From: Burkholderiales bacterium
GTDB taxonomy: Bacteria > Pseudomonadota > Gammaproteobacteria > Burkholderiales > Burkholderiaceae_C
DNA: 38,270 bases
Direction of reading: 5' to 3'
Assembly (NCBI GenBank): GCA_947453625.1
Contig: CANGHK010000050.1
Span: forward strand, 1-38,270
Shown: one piece after another, positions 11,285 to 22,031 of the stretch
Numbering within the stretch: position 1 is the first letter of the stretch
Layout of the letters: every line of letters begins with the position of its first letter
Notes under the pieces: generated by a model
What the model was told of the DNA's origin: nothing
The model's input: only the letters and a program-made list of their open reading frames with translations
Databases searched by the model: none
Position numbers and translations under genes: made by a program

Positions 11285-11779
11285 TCACCCCAGCAGCCCG
11301 CGCTCCTGGGCCAGGCTTGGCAGTTCAACCGTTGGCTGTTGCTTCCAGCCTTTCTTGCTCTGCTCGGCGATCACGTTGGTGTAGATGCCGCCGCGCACAT
11401 ACCACTTGGCGGTGATGCGGATGAAGCGCGGGTCGGCGGCGCGGACGATGTCGTCGAGGATCATGTTGGTGACCTTTTCGTGGAACGCGCCCTCGTTGCG
11501 GTAGCTCCAGAAGTACATCTTCAGGCTCTTCAACTCGACGCATAGTCGGTCGGCGATCATGTCGATCGTGAAATGCGCGAAGTCGGGCTGGCCGGTCAGC
11601 GGGCAATGGCAGGTGAACTCGGGCACCTGGAACTGGATCAGGTAGTCGCGCTCGGGCGCCGGGTTGGGGAAGACCTGCAGGTCTTTGGACGGCGCGCTGG
11701 GCGGCGTGGCCGGCACCGCGCGTTCGGTGGCTGCCGCGGCCGGGGAGGCTGCGGCGGATTTTGCGGCTTTCTTGGCCAT
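11285..11779 (-). CDS. queF: NADPH-dependent 7-cyano-7-deazaguanine reductase (short QueF)
   Basis: QueF reduces preQ0 to preQ1 in queuosine synthesis. This is the short, unimodular form: the tunnelling-fold domain with Cys59 (thioimide nucleophile) and Asp66 in CHCPLTGQPDFAHF, followed by the family motif VELKSLKMYFWSYRNEGAFH. Residues 1-32 are a Lys/Ala/Pro-rich extension before the conserved FPNPAPERDY segment. The start is uncertain: ATG 11779 gives a MAKKAAK N-terminus but has no Shine-Dalgarno match, whereas ATG 11827 adds 16 residues and has AGGA about 9 bases upstream. It is divergent from smc. Confidence 0.93.
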   Translation of the reverse strand: MAKKAAKSAAASPAAAATERAVPATPPSAPSKDLQVFPNPAPERDYLIQFQVPEFTCHCPLTGQPDFAHFTIDMIADRLCVELKSLKMYFWSYRNEGAFHEKVTNMILDDIVRAADPRFIRITAKWYVRGGIYTNVIAEQSKKGWKQQPTVELPSLAQERGLLG

Positions 11780-11827
11780 GGAGGGGGTGCCTGAGGCGTA
11801 GCTCTGGAAGGTGCGCGATGCTATCAT

Positions 11828-11890
11828 CGAGAATGATTCCTACGCCGCTTGGTCTGCAATAAATCCATACAAATCAAATACTTGAAGCGG
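11828..11890. promoter_or_regulatory. AT-rich divergent promoter island, queF / smc
   Basis: Between the divergent queF and smc genes the composition changes abruptly to AT-rich, centred on ATAAATCCATACAAATCAAA (11860-11879). I cannot pick convincing -35/-10 pairs, but this is where promoters for both genes would be expected. Confidence 0.4.
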
Positions 11891-11949
11891 CATGACGGGG
11901 GCTTGCCCGATGCCGTCGGCAGCCTGCCCTCCCACCCGTCCCACCGCGC

Positions 11950-14900
11950 ATGCGCCTGAACCAGATCAAGCTCTCGGGCTTCAAGTCCTTCGCCGAACCC
12001 ACCACCTTCCAGCTGCCCGGCCAGCGCGTGGGCGTGGTGGGCCCCAACGGCTGCGGCAAATCCAACATCATGGACGCGGTGCGCTGGGTGCTGGGCGAGA
12101 GCAAGGCCAGCGAGCTTCGCGGCGAGAGCATGCAGGACGTGATCTTCAACGGCTCTGGCCTGCGCAAGCCAGCCAGCCGGGCCAGCGTCGAGCTGGTGTT
12201 CTCCAATGAGGACGGCCGCGCCGGCGGCCAGTTCGGCCAGTTCGCCGAGATCGCCGTCAAGCGCGTGCTGACGCGCGACGCCGGCAGCAGTTACTTCATC
12301 AACAACCAACCGGTGCGCCGGCGCGACGTGCAGGACGTCTTCCTCGGCACCGGCCTGGGGCCGCGCGCCTACGCCATCATCGGCCAGGGCACGATCAGCC
12401 GCATCATCGAATCGCGCCCCGAGGAACTCAGGCTCTTCCTCGAGGAAGCCGCCGGAGTCTCCAAGTACAAGGAGCGGCGGCGCGAGACCGAGAACCGGCT
12501 CAAGGACACGCGCGAGAACCTGACCCGGGTCGACGACATCCTGCGCGAGCTCAACGCCAGCGTGGACAAGCTGGAGAAGCAGGCCGAGGTCGCGTCGCGC
12601 TACCAGCGGCTGCAGGAAGCCGGCACGCTCAAGCTGCACCAGCTCTGGTTTCTCAAGCACCGTGACGCGGCCACCGAGCAGGCACGGGTGCAGAAAGAGG
12701 TGCTGGAAGCGACCAACGCGCTGGAATCGAGGCTGGCCGAGTTGCGCCATGTCGAGGCCGGGCTCGAGACGGTGCGCCAATCCCATTACGCGGCCAGCGA
12801 CGGGCTGCATACCGCGCAGGGTGCGCTGGCCCAGGCCGCGCTCGAGGTCAGCCGGCTGGAGGAGCGCATCCGCTACGTCGTCGAGGGCCGGCAGCGGGTG
12901 CAGCAGCGCCTGGTCGACCTGCAGGCCCAGACTGGACAGTGGCAGCAGCGGCGCGACGACGCCTTGGCCGAGCTCGAAAGCATTGCCGAGCAGATGGCGG
13001 TGGCCGAGGAGCAGGCCGAACTCGGCGCCGCCCAGGCCGAGGAGCAGGCGATGCGGCTGCCCGATGCCGAGGACGCGGTGCGCGCCGCCCAGGCCAGCGC
13101 CAGCACGCAGCGCAGCCTGGTGGCCCAGGTGCAGCAGCAGATCTCGGTGCTGGCGGCCGACAGCCGGAACATCGAGGAACAGAGCCGCCAGTTGCGCAAC
13201 CGTCGCGAACGGTTGCACGGTGAGCGCCGCACGCTCGCGGCGCCCGACCTGCGACGCCTGGACGAACTGCGGGCCCAGAGCGCGGCCGCCGATGAGGCTC
13301 GCGAGCTTGCCGAGGGCCGGCTGCACGAACTGCAGGAACAGGCCCCGGCGCTGGAAGACCAGCGCCGCACCCAGCAGCAGCTGGCCAACGCCGAGGCCGC
13401 CCGTCAGGCCGACACGGCGGCCCGGCTGTCAGCGCTGCGCGCGCTGCAGGACAAGGTGCAGACCGAGGGCAAGCTCAAGCCCTGGCTGGCCCGGCATGGG
13501 CTGGAACGCTTGAGCGGCTTGTGGACCCGCATCCACATCGAGCCCGGCTGGGAGACCGCGCTGGAAGCGGTGCTGCGCGAGCGCCTGGGGGCGCTCGAAG
13601 TCGGTCGCATAGACACCTTGCGCGCCTTCGCCGGCGACGCCCCGCCGGCCCGGCTGGCCTTCTACACCCTGCCGGCTGACGACAGCGCGCGCCCGGTGGA
13701 CGGGCCGCGCTCGGCGCTGCCCCAGCTGTCCGATCAGCTTCGCCTGGGGCAGAACTTCGGTGACGCTGGCCTGAAAGCCTTGCTGGGCGACTGGCTCGAA
13801 GGGGTCTACACCGCGCCCAGCCTGGACGAGGCGCTGGCCAGGCGCGACCAGCTGACCCACGGCGAGGTCATCATGACCCGCGAAGGCCATGCCGTCAGCG
13901 GCTTCGCGGTGGCCTTCTACGCCCCCGACTCGGAACAGGCCGGCCTGCTGGCCCGGGCCCAGGAGATCGAGAACCTCGACCGCCAGCACCGTGCGCAGCT
14001 GCTGATCAGCGAAGAGGCGCGCGGCGCGCTGGTGCGTGTCGAGGCCGCCTGCACCGATGTGGCCCAGCGCCTGGTGGGCGTGCGGCGCGAGGCTGCCGAG
14101 GCCCAGACCCGGGCCCATCAGGTGCAGGTCGAGTTGCTGCGTCTGGCCCAGCAGGCCGAGGCCACCCAGGCGCGCAGCGGACAGCTCGACGCCGAACTGG
14201 CCGAGGTCGATGGCCAGCTCGAAGGCCTGGACGAGCGGCGCGCGATCGGCGAGGCCAGCTTCGAGGAGTTGGACCTGCAACTGGCCAACACCCAGGAGCG
14301 CCACGCCGAGCTCGACGAGGCGGTGATCGCTGCCGAGCGCCGCCTGGCCGATGCCCGCGCGCAGGTCAGGGCGCTCGAGCGCAAGGCCCAGGAGTCGCAG
14401 TTCCAGGCCCGGGCGCTGGCCGCAAGGCGAGGCGAGTTGCAGCGCGCGATCGAAACCGCGCGCAGCCAGGCCGTCAGCAACGCCCGGGCCGGCGAGCAGC
14501 TCGAGCTCGAGCTCGACACGCTGAACGACGCCGCCGCCCAGGCTGGCCTGCAAACGGCGCTGGCGCTCAGGCTGGAGCGCGAAGCCGCGCTGGGCGCCCA
14601 GCGCAGTCTGTACGACGACCTGTCGGCCCAGTTGCGCTCGGCCGACGAGACGCGCATCCAGTTCGAGCGCAGCCTGCAGCCGCTGCGCGACCAGATCACC
14701 AAGCTGGCCCTCGAGGCCCAGGCCGCGCAGCTGGGCGGCGCCCAGTACCTGGAGCAGTTGACGGCGGCCCAGGTCGACATGGCCGCGCTGGGCGAGGCCA
14801 TAGACGCCGGCAACGTCAAGCTCTGGGGCTTGCAGGGCGAGATCGACCGCATCACCCGGGAGGTTTCGTCACTTGGCGCGGTCAACCTGGCCGCGCTCGA

Positions 14901-15492
14901 CGAACTGACCGCCTCGCGCGAGCGCAAGACTTTTCTCGACGCCCAGGTGGCCGACCTCGCCGACGCCATCAACACGCTGGAAGACGCTATCCGCAAGATC
15001 GATCTCGAGACGCGCGACCTGCTGGGCGCCACCTTCAACCAGGTCAACGCGCATTTCGGCCGGATGTTCCCCAGCCTGTTCGGCGGCGGCACGGCGCGGC
15101 TGCAGATGACCGGCGACGAGATCCTGGACGCCGGCGTGCAGGTGATGGCGCAGCCGCCGGGCAAGAAAAACTCGACCATCCACCTGCTGTCGGGCGGCGA
15201 GAAGGCGCTGACGGCGATCGCGCTGGTGTTCGCGATCTTCATGCTCAACCCGGCGCCGTTCTGCCTGCTCGATGAGGTGGACGCGCCGCTCGACGACGCC
15301 AACACCGAGCGCTACGCCCGGCTGGTGGCCGATATGTCGAACAAGGGAACGCAGTTCCTGTTCATCAGCCACAACAAGATCGCGATGGAGATGGCCGAGC
15401 AGCTGATAGGCGTGACGATGCAGGAGCAGGGTGTGTCGCGCATCGTTGCGGTGGACATGGAAGCCGCCGTCGGGCTGGCGGAGACGGCATGA
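11950..15492 (+). CDS. smc: Chromosome segregation ATPase SMC
   Basis: SMC is the 1180-residue core of the bacterial condensin, which organises and segregates the chromosome together with ScpA and ScpB. The N-terminal head begins MRLNQIKLSGFKSF and carries Walker A GPNGCGKS (31-38). Long Gln/Glu/Ala-rich coiled coils flank a hinge at roughly 505-665 (around GLERLSGLWTRI to GFAVAFYAPD). The C-terminal head has the signature LSGGEK (Ser1081) and Walker B FCLLDEVDAPLDDAN (Asp1108, Glu1109). Length is normal. Its stop overlaps the zipA-like start by four bases (ATGA), so the two are probably translationally coupled. scpA and scpB are not in the window. Confidence 0.98.
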   Translation: MRLNQIKLSGFKSFAEPTTFQLPGQRVGVVGPNGCGKSNIMDAVRWVLGESKASELRGESMQDVIFNGSGLRKPASRASVELVFSNEDGRAGGQFGQFAEIAVKRVLTRDAGSSYFINNQPVRRRDVQDVFLGTGLGPRAYAIIGQGTISRIIESRPEELRLFLEEAAGVSKYKERRRETENRLKDTRENLTRVDDILRELNASVDKLEKQAEVASRYQRLQEAGTLKLHQLWFLKHRDAATEQARVQKEVLEATNALESRLAELRHVEAGLETVRQSHYAASDGLHTAQGALAQAALEVSRLEERIRYVVEGRQRVQQRLVDLQAQTGQWQQRRDDALAELESIAEQMAVAEEQAELGAAQAEEQAMRLPDAEDAVRAAQASASTQRSLVAQVQQQISVLAADSRNIEEQSRQLRNRRERLHGERRTLAAPDLRRLDELRAQSAAADEARELAEGRLHELQEQAPALEDQRRTQQQLANAEAARQADTAARLSALRALQDKVQTEGKLKPWLARHGLERLSGLWTRIHIEPGWETALEAVLRERLGALEVGRIDTLRAFAGDAPPARLAFYTLPADDSARPVDGPRSALPQLSDQLRLGQNFGDAGLKALLGDWLEGVYTAPSLDEALARRDQLTHGEVIMTREGHAVSGFAVAFYAPDSEQAGLLARAQEIENLDRQHRAQLLISEEARGALVRVEAACTDVAQRLVGVRREAAEAQTRAHQVQVELLRLAQQAEATQARSGQLDAELAEVDGQLEGLDERRAIGEASFEELDLQLANTQERHAELDEAVIAAERRLADARAQVRALERKAQESQFQARALAARRGELQRAIETARSQAVSNARAGEQLELELDTLNDAAAQAGLQTALALRLEREAALGAQRSLYDDLSAQLRSADETRIQFERSLQPLRDQITKLALEAQAAQLGGAQYLEQLTAAQVDMAALGEAIDAGNVKLWGLQGEIDRITREVSSLGAVNLAALDELTASRERKTFLDAQVADLADAINTLEDAIRKIDLETRDLLGATFNQVNAHFGRMFPSLFGGGTARLQMTGDEILDAGVQVMAQPPGKKNSTIHLLSGGEKALTAIALVFAIFMLNPAPFCLLDEVDAPLDDANTERYARLVADMSNKGTQFLFISHNKIAMEMAEQLIGVTMQEQGVSRIVAVDMEAAVGLAETA

Positions 15493-16538
15493 CCAGCGGC
15501 TTGATGGCCGGTCTGGCGGCCTTGGGCGGCTTGGTGCTGGCCGGCGTGGTCGCACAAGGCTTGTGGATCGCCCGCAAGGCTGCTCCGCGCCGGGCCGAAC
15601 CCGCCGGCGGCATCCGGGTCGAGCCGTCGCTGCACCCAGGCGATGCCGCGGCAGCGCCGGGCGCCGACCGGCCTACCGTGGCGCTTGCCGAGCCGCGCGC
15701 TCTCGCGCCGCGCAAGTCGGCCCGGCTCGACCCGCTGATCGACGCCATCGCCACGCTGCGGCTGGACGCCGCGATCAGCGGCGAGCTGGCCATGCTTCAC
15801 CTGCCCTCGTCGCGCCTGGCGGGCACCAAGCCCTTTCTGATCGAGGGCCTCAACACCGACTCGCACGCGTGGGAACTGCCGGCCGCCGGGCAGCGCTACG
15901 CTGAGTTCCAGGCCGGGGTGCAACTGGCCAGCCGCCGCGGCGCGCTGACCCAGATCGAGTACTCCGAGTTCGTGCAGACGCTGCAGGGCTTTGCCGAGGC
16001 GGTGGGGGCGATGGCCGAACTGCCCGACATGGTCGAGGTGGTGGCCCGGGCGAGCGAGCTCGACGCCTTTGCCGGTGACCACGACGCCCAGCTCTCGCTG
16101 AGGCTGCGCGCCAACGGCGCGGCCTGGAGCGTGGGCTACCTCCAGCAGGCCGCCGGCCGCCAGGGCTTCGTGCCGGGCGCGCTGCCGGGCTTGCTGGTGC
16201 GGCCTGGCCTGGAGGATGGCGCACCGCCGATGCTGGTGCTGCACTTCGATCCGCAGGTCGCGCGGGCCGAGGACCCCGGTGCGGCCGCAGTGCGCGAGCT
16301 GCAGCTGTCGCTGGATGTGCCGCAGACGGCCGAGAGTGCCGAGCCGTTTCCGGCCTGGCACGAGGCCGCGCGCCTGCTGGCCACCGACATGGACGCGCTG
16401 ATGATCGACGCCAGCGGTCGGCCGATCACGCTCCATGCCTTCGCCGCGATCGGCGAGGACCTGGCCAAGCTCTATGCCGCATTGGCCGCGCGCGACCTTG
16501 CCGCCGGGTCCGCTGTGGCGCGGCGGCTGTTCAGCTGA
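15489..16538 (+). CDS. ZipA-like FtsZ-binding cell-division protein
   Basis: This 349-residue protein has an N-terminal membrane anchor (about residues 3-26, rich in Ala/Gly/Leu/Val). A basic Pro/Ala-rich linker follows to about 75, then a soluble C-terminal domain (about 200-340) resembling the FtsZ-binding fold of ZipA. ZipA tethers FtsZ polymers to the inner membrane at the division site. Similarity to classical ZipA is modest, as is usual in betaproteobacteria, so the call rests on domain layout and on the smc-zipA-like-ligA gene order. The start overlaps the smc stop (ATGA). A 172-base gap separates it from ligA. Confidence 0.8.
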   Translation: MTSGLMAGLAALGGLVLAGVVAQGLWIARKAAPRRAEPAGGIRVEPSLHPGDAAAAPGADRPTVALAEPRALAPRKSARLDPLIDAIATLRLDAAISGELAMLHLPSSRLAGTKPFLIEGLNTDSHAWELPAAGQRYAEFQAGVQLASRRGALTQIEYSEFVQTLQGFAEAVGAMAELPDMVEVVARASELDAFAGDHDAQLSLRLRANGAAWSVGYLQQAAGRQGFVPGALPGLLVRPGLEDGAPPMLVLHFDPQVARAEDPGAAAVRELQLSLDVPQTAESAEPFPAWHEAARLLATDMDALMIDASGRPITLHAFAAIGEDLAKLYAALAARDLAAGSAVARRLFS

Positions 16539-16546
16539 GGATTCCG

Positions 16547-16618
16547 ATGTCCAAATTACCGACCCGCACCGCAACCGATGGCGCAAGCACCGCACCGCTG
16601 ACGACCCGGCGCCAGTGA
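16547..16618 (+). CDS. Possible 23-residue small ORF between zipA-like and ligA
   Basis: An ATG at 16547 opens a 23-codon frame (MSKLPTRTATDG...) ending TGA at 16616-16618. A GAGG at 16537-16540, overlapping the zipA-like stop, lies six bases before the ATG and would be a good ribosome-binding site. The peptide is Thr/Ala-rich and matches nothing I recognise. It may be a leader, a remnant or chance. Confidence 0.2.
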   Translation: MSKLPTRTATDGASTAPLTTRRQ

Positions 16619-16623
16619 CCTGA

Positions 16624-18807
<2,184 letters not shown>

Positions 18808-18838
18808 CGACTACTTTCTGATTCGAGGAGATCCGGCC

Positions 18839-19378
18839 ATGGCCGTTCGCGAGATTTTGAAGATGGGTGATGCGCGCTTGCTGCGCGTGGCCAAGCCGGT
18901 GACGCAATTCGGCACGGCGGAGTTGGCTGCGCTGGTCGATGACATGCGCGACACCATGCTGGCCGCCAGCGGCGCTGGCCTGGCCGCGCCGCAGATCGGC
19001 GTCGATCTGCAACTGGTGGTCTTTGGCTTCCAGCACAACGAGCGTTATCCCGAGGCGCCGCCGGTGCCCATGACAGTGCTGATCAACCCGCTGATCACGC
19101 CGCTGGGGGATGCCGAGGTGGATGGCTGGGAGGGTTGCCTGTCGGTGCCCGGCCTGCGCGGCAAGGTGGCCCGCTGGTCGCGCATCCGCTACACCGGCTT
19201 GGACCTGCAGGGCCGGACGGTGGACCGCGAAGCCGACGGCTTCCACGCCCGGGTCGTTCAGCATGAGTGCGACCACCTGATCGGCCGCCTCTACCCGACC
19301 CGTATGCGCGACTTGACGCAGTTGGGCTTCACCAGCGTGCTCTTCCCCGAACTCGGCGCCGACGCCGGTGATGACTGA
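18839..19378 (+). CDS. def: Peptide deformylase
   Basis: This 179-residue metallo-enzyme removes the formyl group from nascent protein N-termini. All three family motifs are intact: [10 protein letters not shown] (45-54), EGCLSVPG with the metal ligand Cys100, and QHECDHLIG with His142, catalytic Glu143 and His146. A strong Shine-Dalgarno (GAGGAG at 18825-18830) sits eight bases before the ATG. It follows ligA by 31 bases rather than pairing with fmt, the commonest def neighbour, so it may be one of several deformylases in the genome; that is inference. Confidence 0.96.
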   Translation: MAVREILKMGDARLLRVAKPVTQFGTAELAALVDDMRDTMLAASGAGLAAPQIGVDLQLVVFGFQHNERYPEAPPVPMTVLINPLITPLGDAEVDGWEGCLSVPGLRGKVARWSRIRYTGLDLQGRTVDREADGFHARVVQHECDHLIGRLYPTRMRDLTQLGFTSVLFPELGADAGDD

Positions 19379-19546
19379 GGGGGGGGCCGTCACGCGGGCA
19401 GGCCGTTTGACTGACGGGGCGGTGGAGCGCGTTTCACCCGACATTTGTCGGGCAGATGCGGGGAAGCTGCAGGGCGGCGTCGGCCAACCCGGCCCGGCCC
19501 GCGTTGTAGACGGAGGCTGCCCGGCGTCGGGCGGTGGAGAACGCTG

Positions 19547-21337
19547 ATGACCGATGTCCATCCCGCTGGTTTGGCCGGTGCCGTGCAAGATTTGCTGCGG
19601 CGTGGCTGGAGCGATCTGCGGCGATTGCTGGGCTGCGCGGCCTGGCTCGCGCTGGTCGGCTTGGTTGGGCCGCAGACGGCGCGGGCCGGCGCGCTGCCGG
19701 GTGAATTGCCGAGCTTCGCCGGCCAGCTCAGCGCCTTGCAGGGCGATGTGCGCTGGTACGACCGCGACAGTGCTGGCTGGCTGGGCACGCCGCAGCAGCC
19801 GCTGCGCAACTGGCCCCTGGCGGCCGGCGACCGCCTGCGCACCGGCGCCGACGGTCGCGCCGAACTGCGTGTGGGCAACACCACGGTCCGCCTCGGCGCC
19901 GATGTCGACCTGACGCTGCAGCGCCTGGACGAGCAGGGCTTGGTGTTGTCGCTGCAGGCCGGCACGCTGGCGCTGCGTCTGTCGGATGCCGGCCCTGGCG
20001 GCGGCGGGGCGGCCGAGGTGATCACCCGCGAGGGCCGCTGGCTGCCGCGACAGCCTGGCCATTACCGTTTCGACCGCCAGCCCGACGCCACCCAGGCCAC
20101 CGTCTGGCGCGGCGAGTTGCGCTTCGAGGGTCCCGACAGTGCGCTGACCGTGTCCGCCGGGCGCCGCGCCGACCTGTGGCGGGACGCCGCGGGCGGGCCG
20201 ACCCGCTACGCCTGGGCGCCAGTCGAACGCGATGGCTTCGCCGACTGGGTGGCGCGAGACGAACGCCTCGACGATGCGCCCGCCACGGCATCGCGCGTGC
20301 CGCCTGGCGTGACGGGCTGGCAAGACCTGGACCGTCATGGCGACTGGATAGACCACCCCGAATACGGTCAGGTCTGGCAGCCGCGCGAGGTTGCCAGCGG
20401 CTGGGCCCCCTACCAGGACGGCCGCTGGGCCTGGGTGGCGCCCTGGGGCTGGACCTGGATAGACGCCGCACCCTGGGGCTTCGCGCCCTTCCACTACGGC
20501 AGCTGGGTGGTCTGGCAAGGCCGCTGGTGCTGGTCGCCCGGCCCGCGCGAGCACCGTGCGCGTTACGCCCCGGCCTTGAGTGCCTGGGTCGTCGGGCCGT
20601 CGCTGGGCGTGGGCGGGCATGTCGGGGGTCGGCCGCCGCCGCCGCGGGTGGTGGCTCCGGTGGTCATGCCGCCGCACCGGTTCACGCCGCCGCCACCGGT
20701 CGTCGTCCCCAGGCCGCATTTCGAGCCGGAGCGACCGCGCGAGGTCGGGCCGCGCGACGCGCCGGGGCGCGAGGGCAGGCCGCCGGTTCCCGATCGGCAT
20801 GACGGACCGCCGGGGCCTGCGCGGCCGCACGGTGATGGCGCCGAAGCCCGGCTGCCGCAGCGCTTCGACGCCGATGGCCGCGACCGCGACCGCCGGGGTG
20901 CGGGCCAGCCGGCGCCGAACCGGGGTGTGACTGTCCTGCCGGCGGTGCCGGCTGTGGGTCCAGCGCCCGGCCCTGCGCCTGCCGTGGTCCCTGGGCCGGC
21001 GACCGGCCCCGTTCCTGCGCCTGGTCCCGGAGGCGCCGGGAATCGGCCCGACCCGGGTGGGCCCCGGGCCCGCATGCCGGCACCTTCGACGCCACCTGTC
21101 AGCCCACCCGCCACGCCGCCGGTCACTTCACCCGCCACCCCGCCCAGCCCGCGGCCGGCCGATCCGCCGGCAAGAGTCGCTCCGGCGCCAGGACCCAAGC
21201 CGGCTGAAGCTGCGCCGCGTCCGGCCGGCCGGCCAGAATCCCGCGAGGCGCGCGATGAGCGCGCGGCGGAACCGCAGCGCGGCGACGCCTCGCAACGACA
21301 TGAGCGCGCCGACCGCGCCGACCGCCGCAGCCCTTGA
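19547..21337 (+). CDS. Exported FecR/DUF6600-type proline-rich protein
   Basis: This 596-residue protein begins with a long basic N-terminus and a hydrophobic signal segment ending near TARAG (about residues 25-48), so it should be exported. A FecR-like beta domain (about 60-150) contains ADGRAELRVGNTTVRLGAD. Next is a tryptophan-rich region (about 260-345) with repeats of the type GxWxxHPEYGxVWxP, GxWxWVxPWGWTWIDxxPWGFAPFHYGxW, the hallmark of DUF6600 proteins. Residues from about 350 to 570 are low-complexity Pro/Ala/Arg/Gly, including TPPVSPPATPPVTSPATPP. The C-terminus is highly charged. No enzyme motif is seen; function is unknown, with an envelope role plausible. I chose ATG 19547 because GGAG lies about seven bases upstream and it gives a sensible signal peptide. 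It is convergent with the arylesterase gene, 16 bases away. Confidence 0.82.
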   Translation: MTDVHPAGLAGAVQDLLRRGWSDLRRLLGCAAWLALVGLVGPQTARAGALPGELPSFAGQLSALQGDVRWYDRDSAGWLGTPQQPLRNWPLAAGDRLRTGADGRAELRVGNTTVRLGADVDLTLQRLDEQGLVLSLQAGTLALRLSDAGPGGGGAAEVITREGRWLPRQPGHYRFDRQPDATQATVWRGELRFEGPDSALTVSAGRRADLWRDAAGGPTRYAWAPVERDGFADWVARDERLDDAPATASRVPPGVTGWQDLDRHGDWIDHPEYGQVWQPREVASGWAPYQDGRWAWVAPWGWTWIDAAPWGFAPFHYGSWVVWQGRWCWSPGPREHRARYAPALSAWVVGPSLGVGGHVGGRPPPPRVVAPVVMPPHRFTPPPPVVVPRPHFEPERPREVGPRDAPGREGRPPVPDRHDGPPGPARPHGDGAEARLPQRFDADGRDRDRRGAGQPAPNRGVTVLPAVPAVGPAPGPAPAVVPGPATGPVPAPGPGGAGNRPDPGGPRARMPAPSTPPVSPPATPPVTSPATPPSPRPADPPARVAPAPGPKPAEAAPRPAGRPESREARDERAAEPQRGDASQRHERADRADRRSP

Positions 21338-21353
21338 GGGCCCGGCCCGACTG

Positions 21354-22031
21354 TCAGCGCAACCAGGGCTTCATCACCCCCCACACATTGGCCAGGATGC
21401 GCGGGTGCGCCTGGGCCGTCGGGTGGATGCGGTCGGGCTGGAACCACTGCTCGGACTGCGGGCCGTCTGCCACGCCGGCCAGCAGGAAGGGCACCAGGGC
21501 CGCCCCTTCGTCCCTGGCTACTTTGGCGAACAGGGCAGAGAAGTCCTGGCTGTAACGGGCGCCGTAGTTGGGCGGCAACTGCATGCCCACGACCATCACC
21601 CTTGCGCCGGCCTCCTTGGCTGCGCGCACCATCGCCACCAGGTTGTCCTGCGTCATCTGAAGCGGCAGGCCGCGCAGCGCGTCGTTGGCGCCCAGCTCGA
21701 TCACCAGATGGCTGGGCTGGTGCAGCTTGAGCAGCGCCGGCAGGCGCGAGCGGCCGCCCGAGGTGGTGTCGCCGCTGATGCTGGCGTTGACCACGCTGGC
21801 CGCCACACCGGCCTGCGCCAGTTGCGGCGTCAGCAGCGCCACCCAGCCGGCGCCGCGCGCCAGTCCGTACTCCGCCGACAGGCTGTCGCCCAGCACCAGC
21901 ACGGTTTTCACCGTTGCCGCCGCCGCGGTGGCGGCCGCCGGCCGCCCCGTCCCCAGCAAGGCCGCAGCCAGCAGGCTACAGTGCAGCAGCGCCACTCGTC
22001 GCGACTTGCGTCGCGCCAGCATCCATTCCAT
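21354..22031 (-). CDS. GDSL-type arylesterase / lysophospholipase (TesA-like)
   Basis: This SGNH-hydrolase is about 225 residues with an N-terminal signal peptide (ARRKSRR then a Leu/Ala core), so it is probably periplasmic. Catalytic blocks are GDSLS (nucleophile Ser), a Gly in the ISGDTTSGG region, GANDALRG (block III) and DRIHPT (catalytic Asp and His). It resembles E. coli TesA, a broad esterase, thioesterase and lysophospholipase. The start may be ATG 22031, which has GGGA six bases upstream and overlaps the ATG of the divergent ABC ATPase gene, or ATG 22022, three codons in. The divergent pairing with a YbbA-like gene is the same as tesA-ybbA in E. coli. Confidence 0.9.
   Translation of the reverse strand: MEWMLARRKSRRVALLHCSLLAAALLGTGRPAAATAAAATVKTVLVLGDSLSAEYGLARGAGWVALLTPQLAQAGVAASVVNASISGDTTSGGRSRLPALLKLHQPSHLVIELGANDALRGLPLQMTQDNLVAMVRAAKEAGARVMVVGMQLPPNYGARYSQDFSALFAKVARDEGAALVPFLLAGVADGPQSEQWFQPDRIHPTAQAHPRILANVWGVMKPWLR

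Noticed and set aside
11825-11845. Fur-box-like sequence (ATCGAGAATGATTCC) near the queF/smc promoters
   Set aside because: Only the short GAATGATTC centre is palindromic; matches to the 19-bp Fur consensus are too few.
11824-13326. 500-codon open frame on the minus strand opposite smc
   Set aside because: Low-complexity antisense translation of SMC coiled-coil codons; no recognisable domain.
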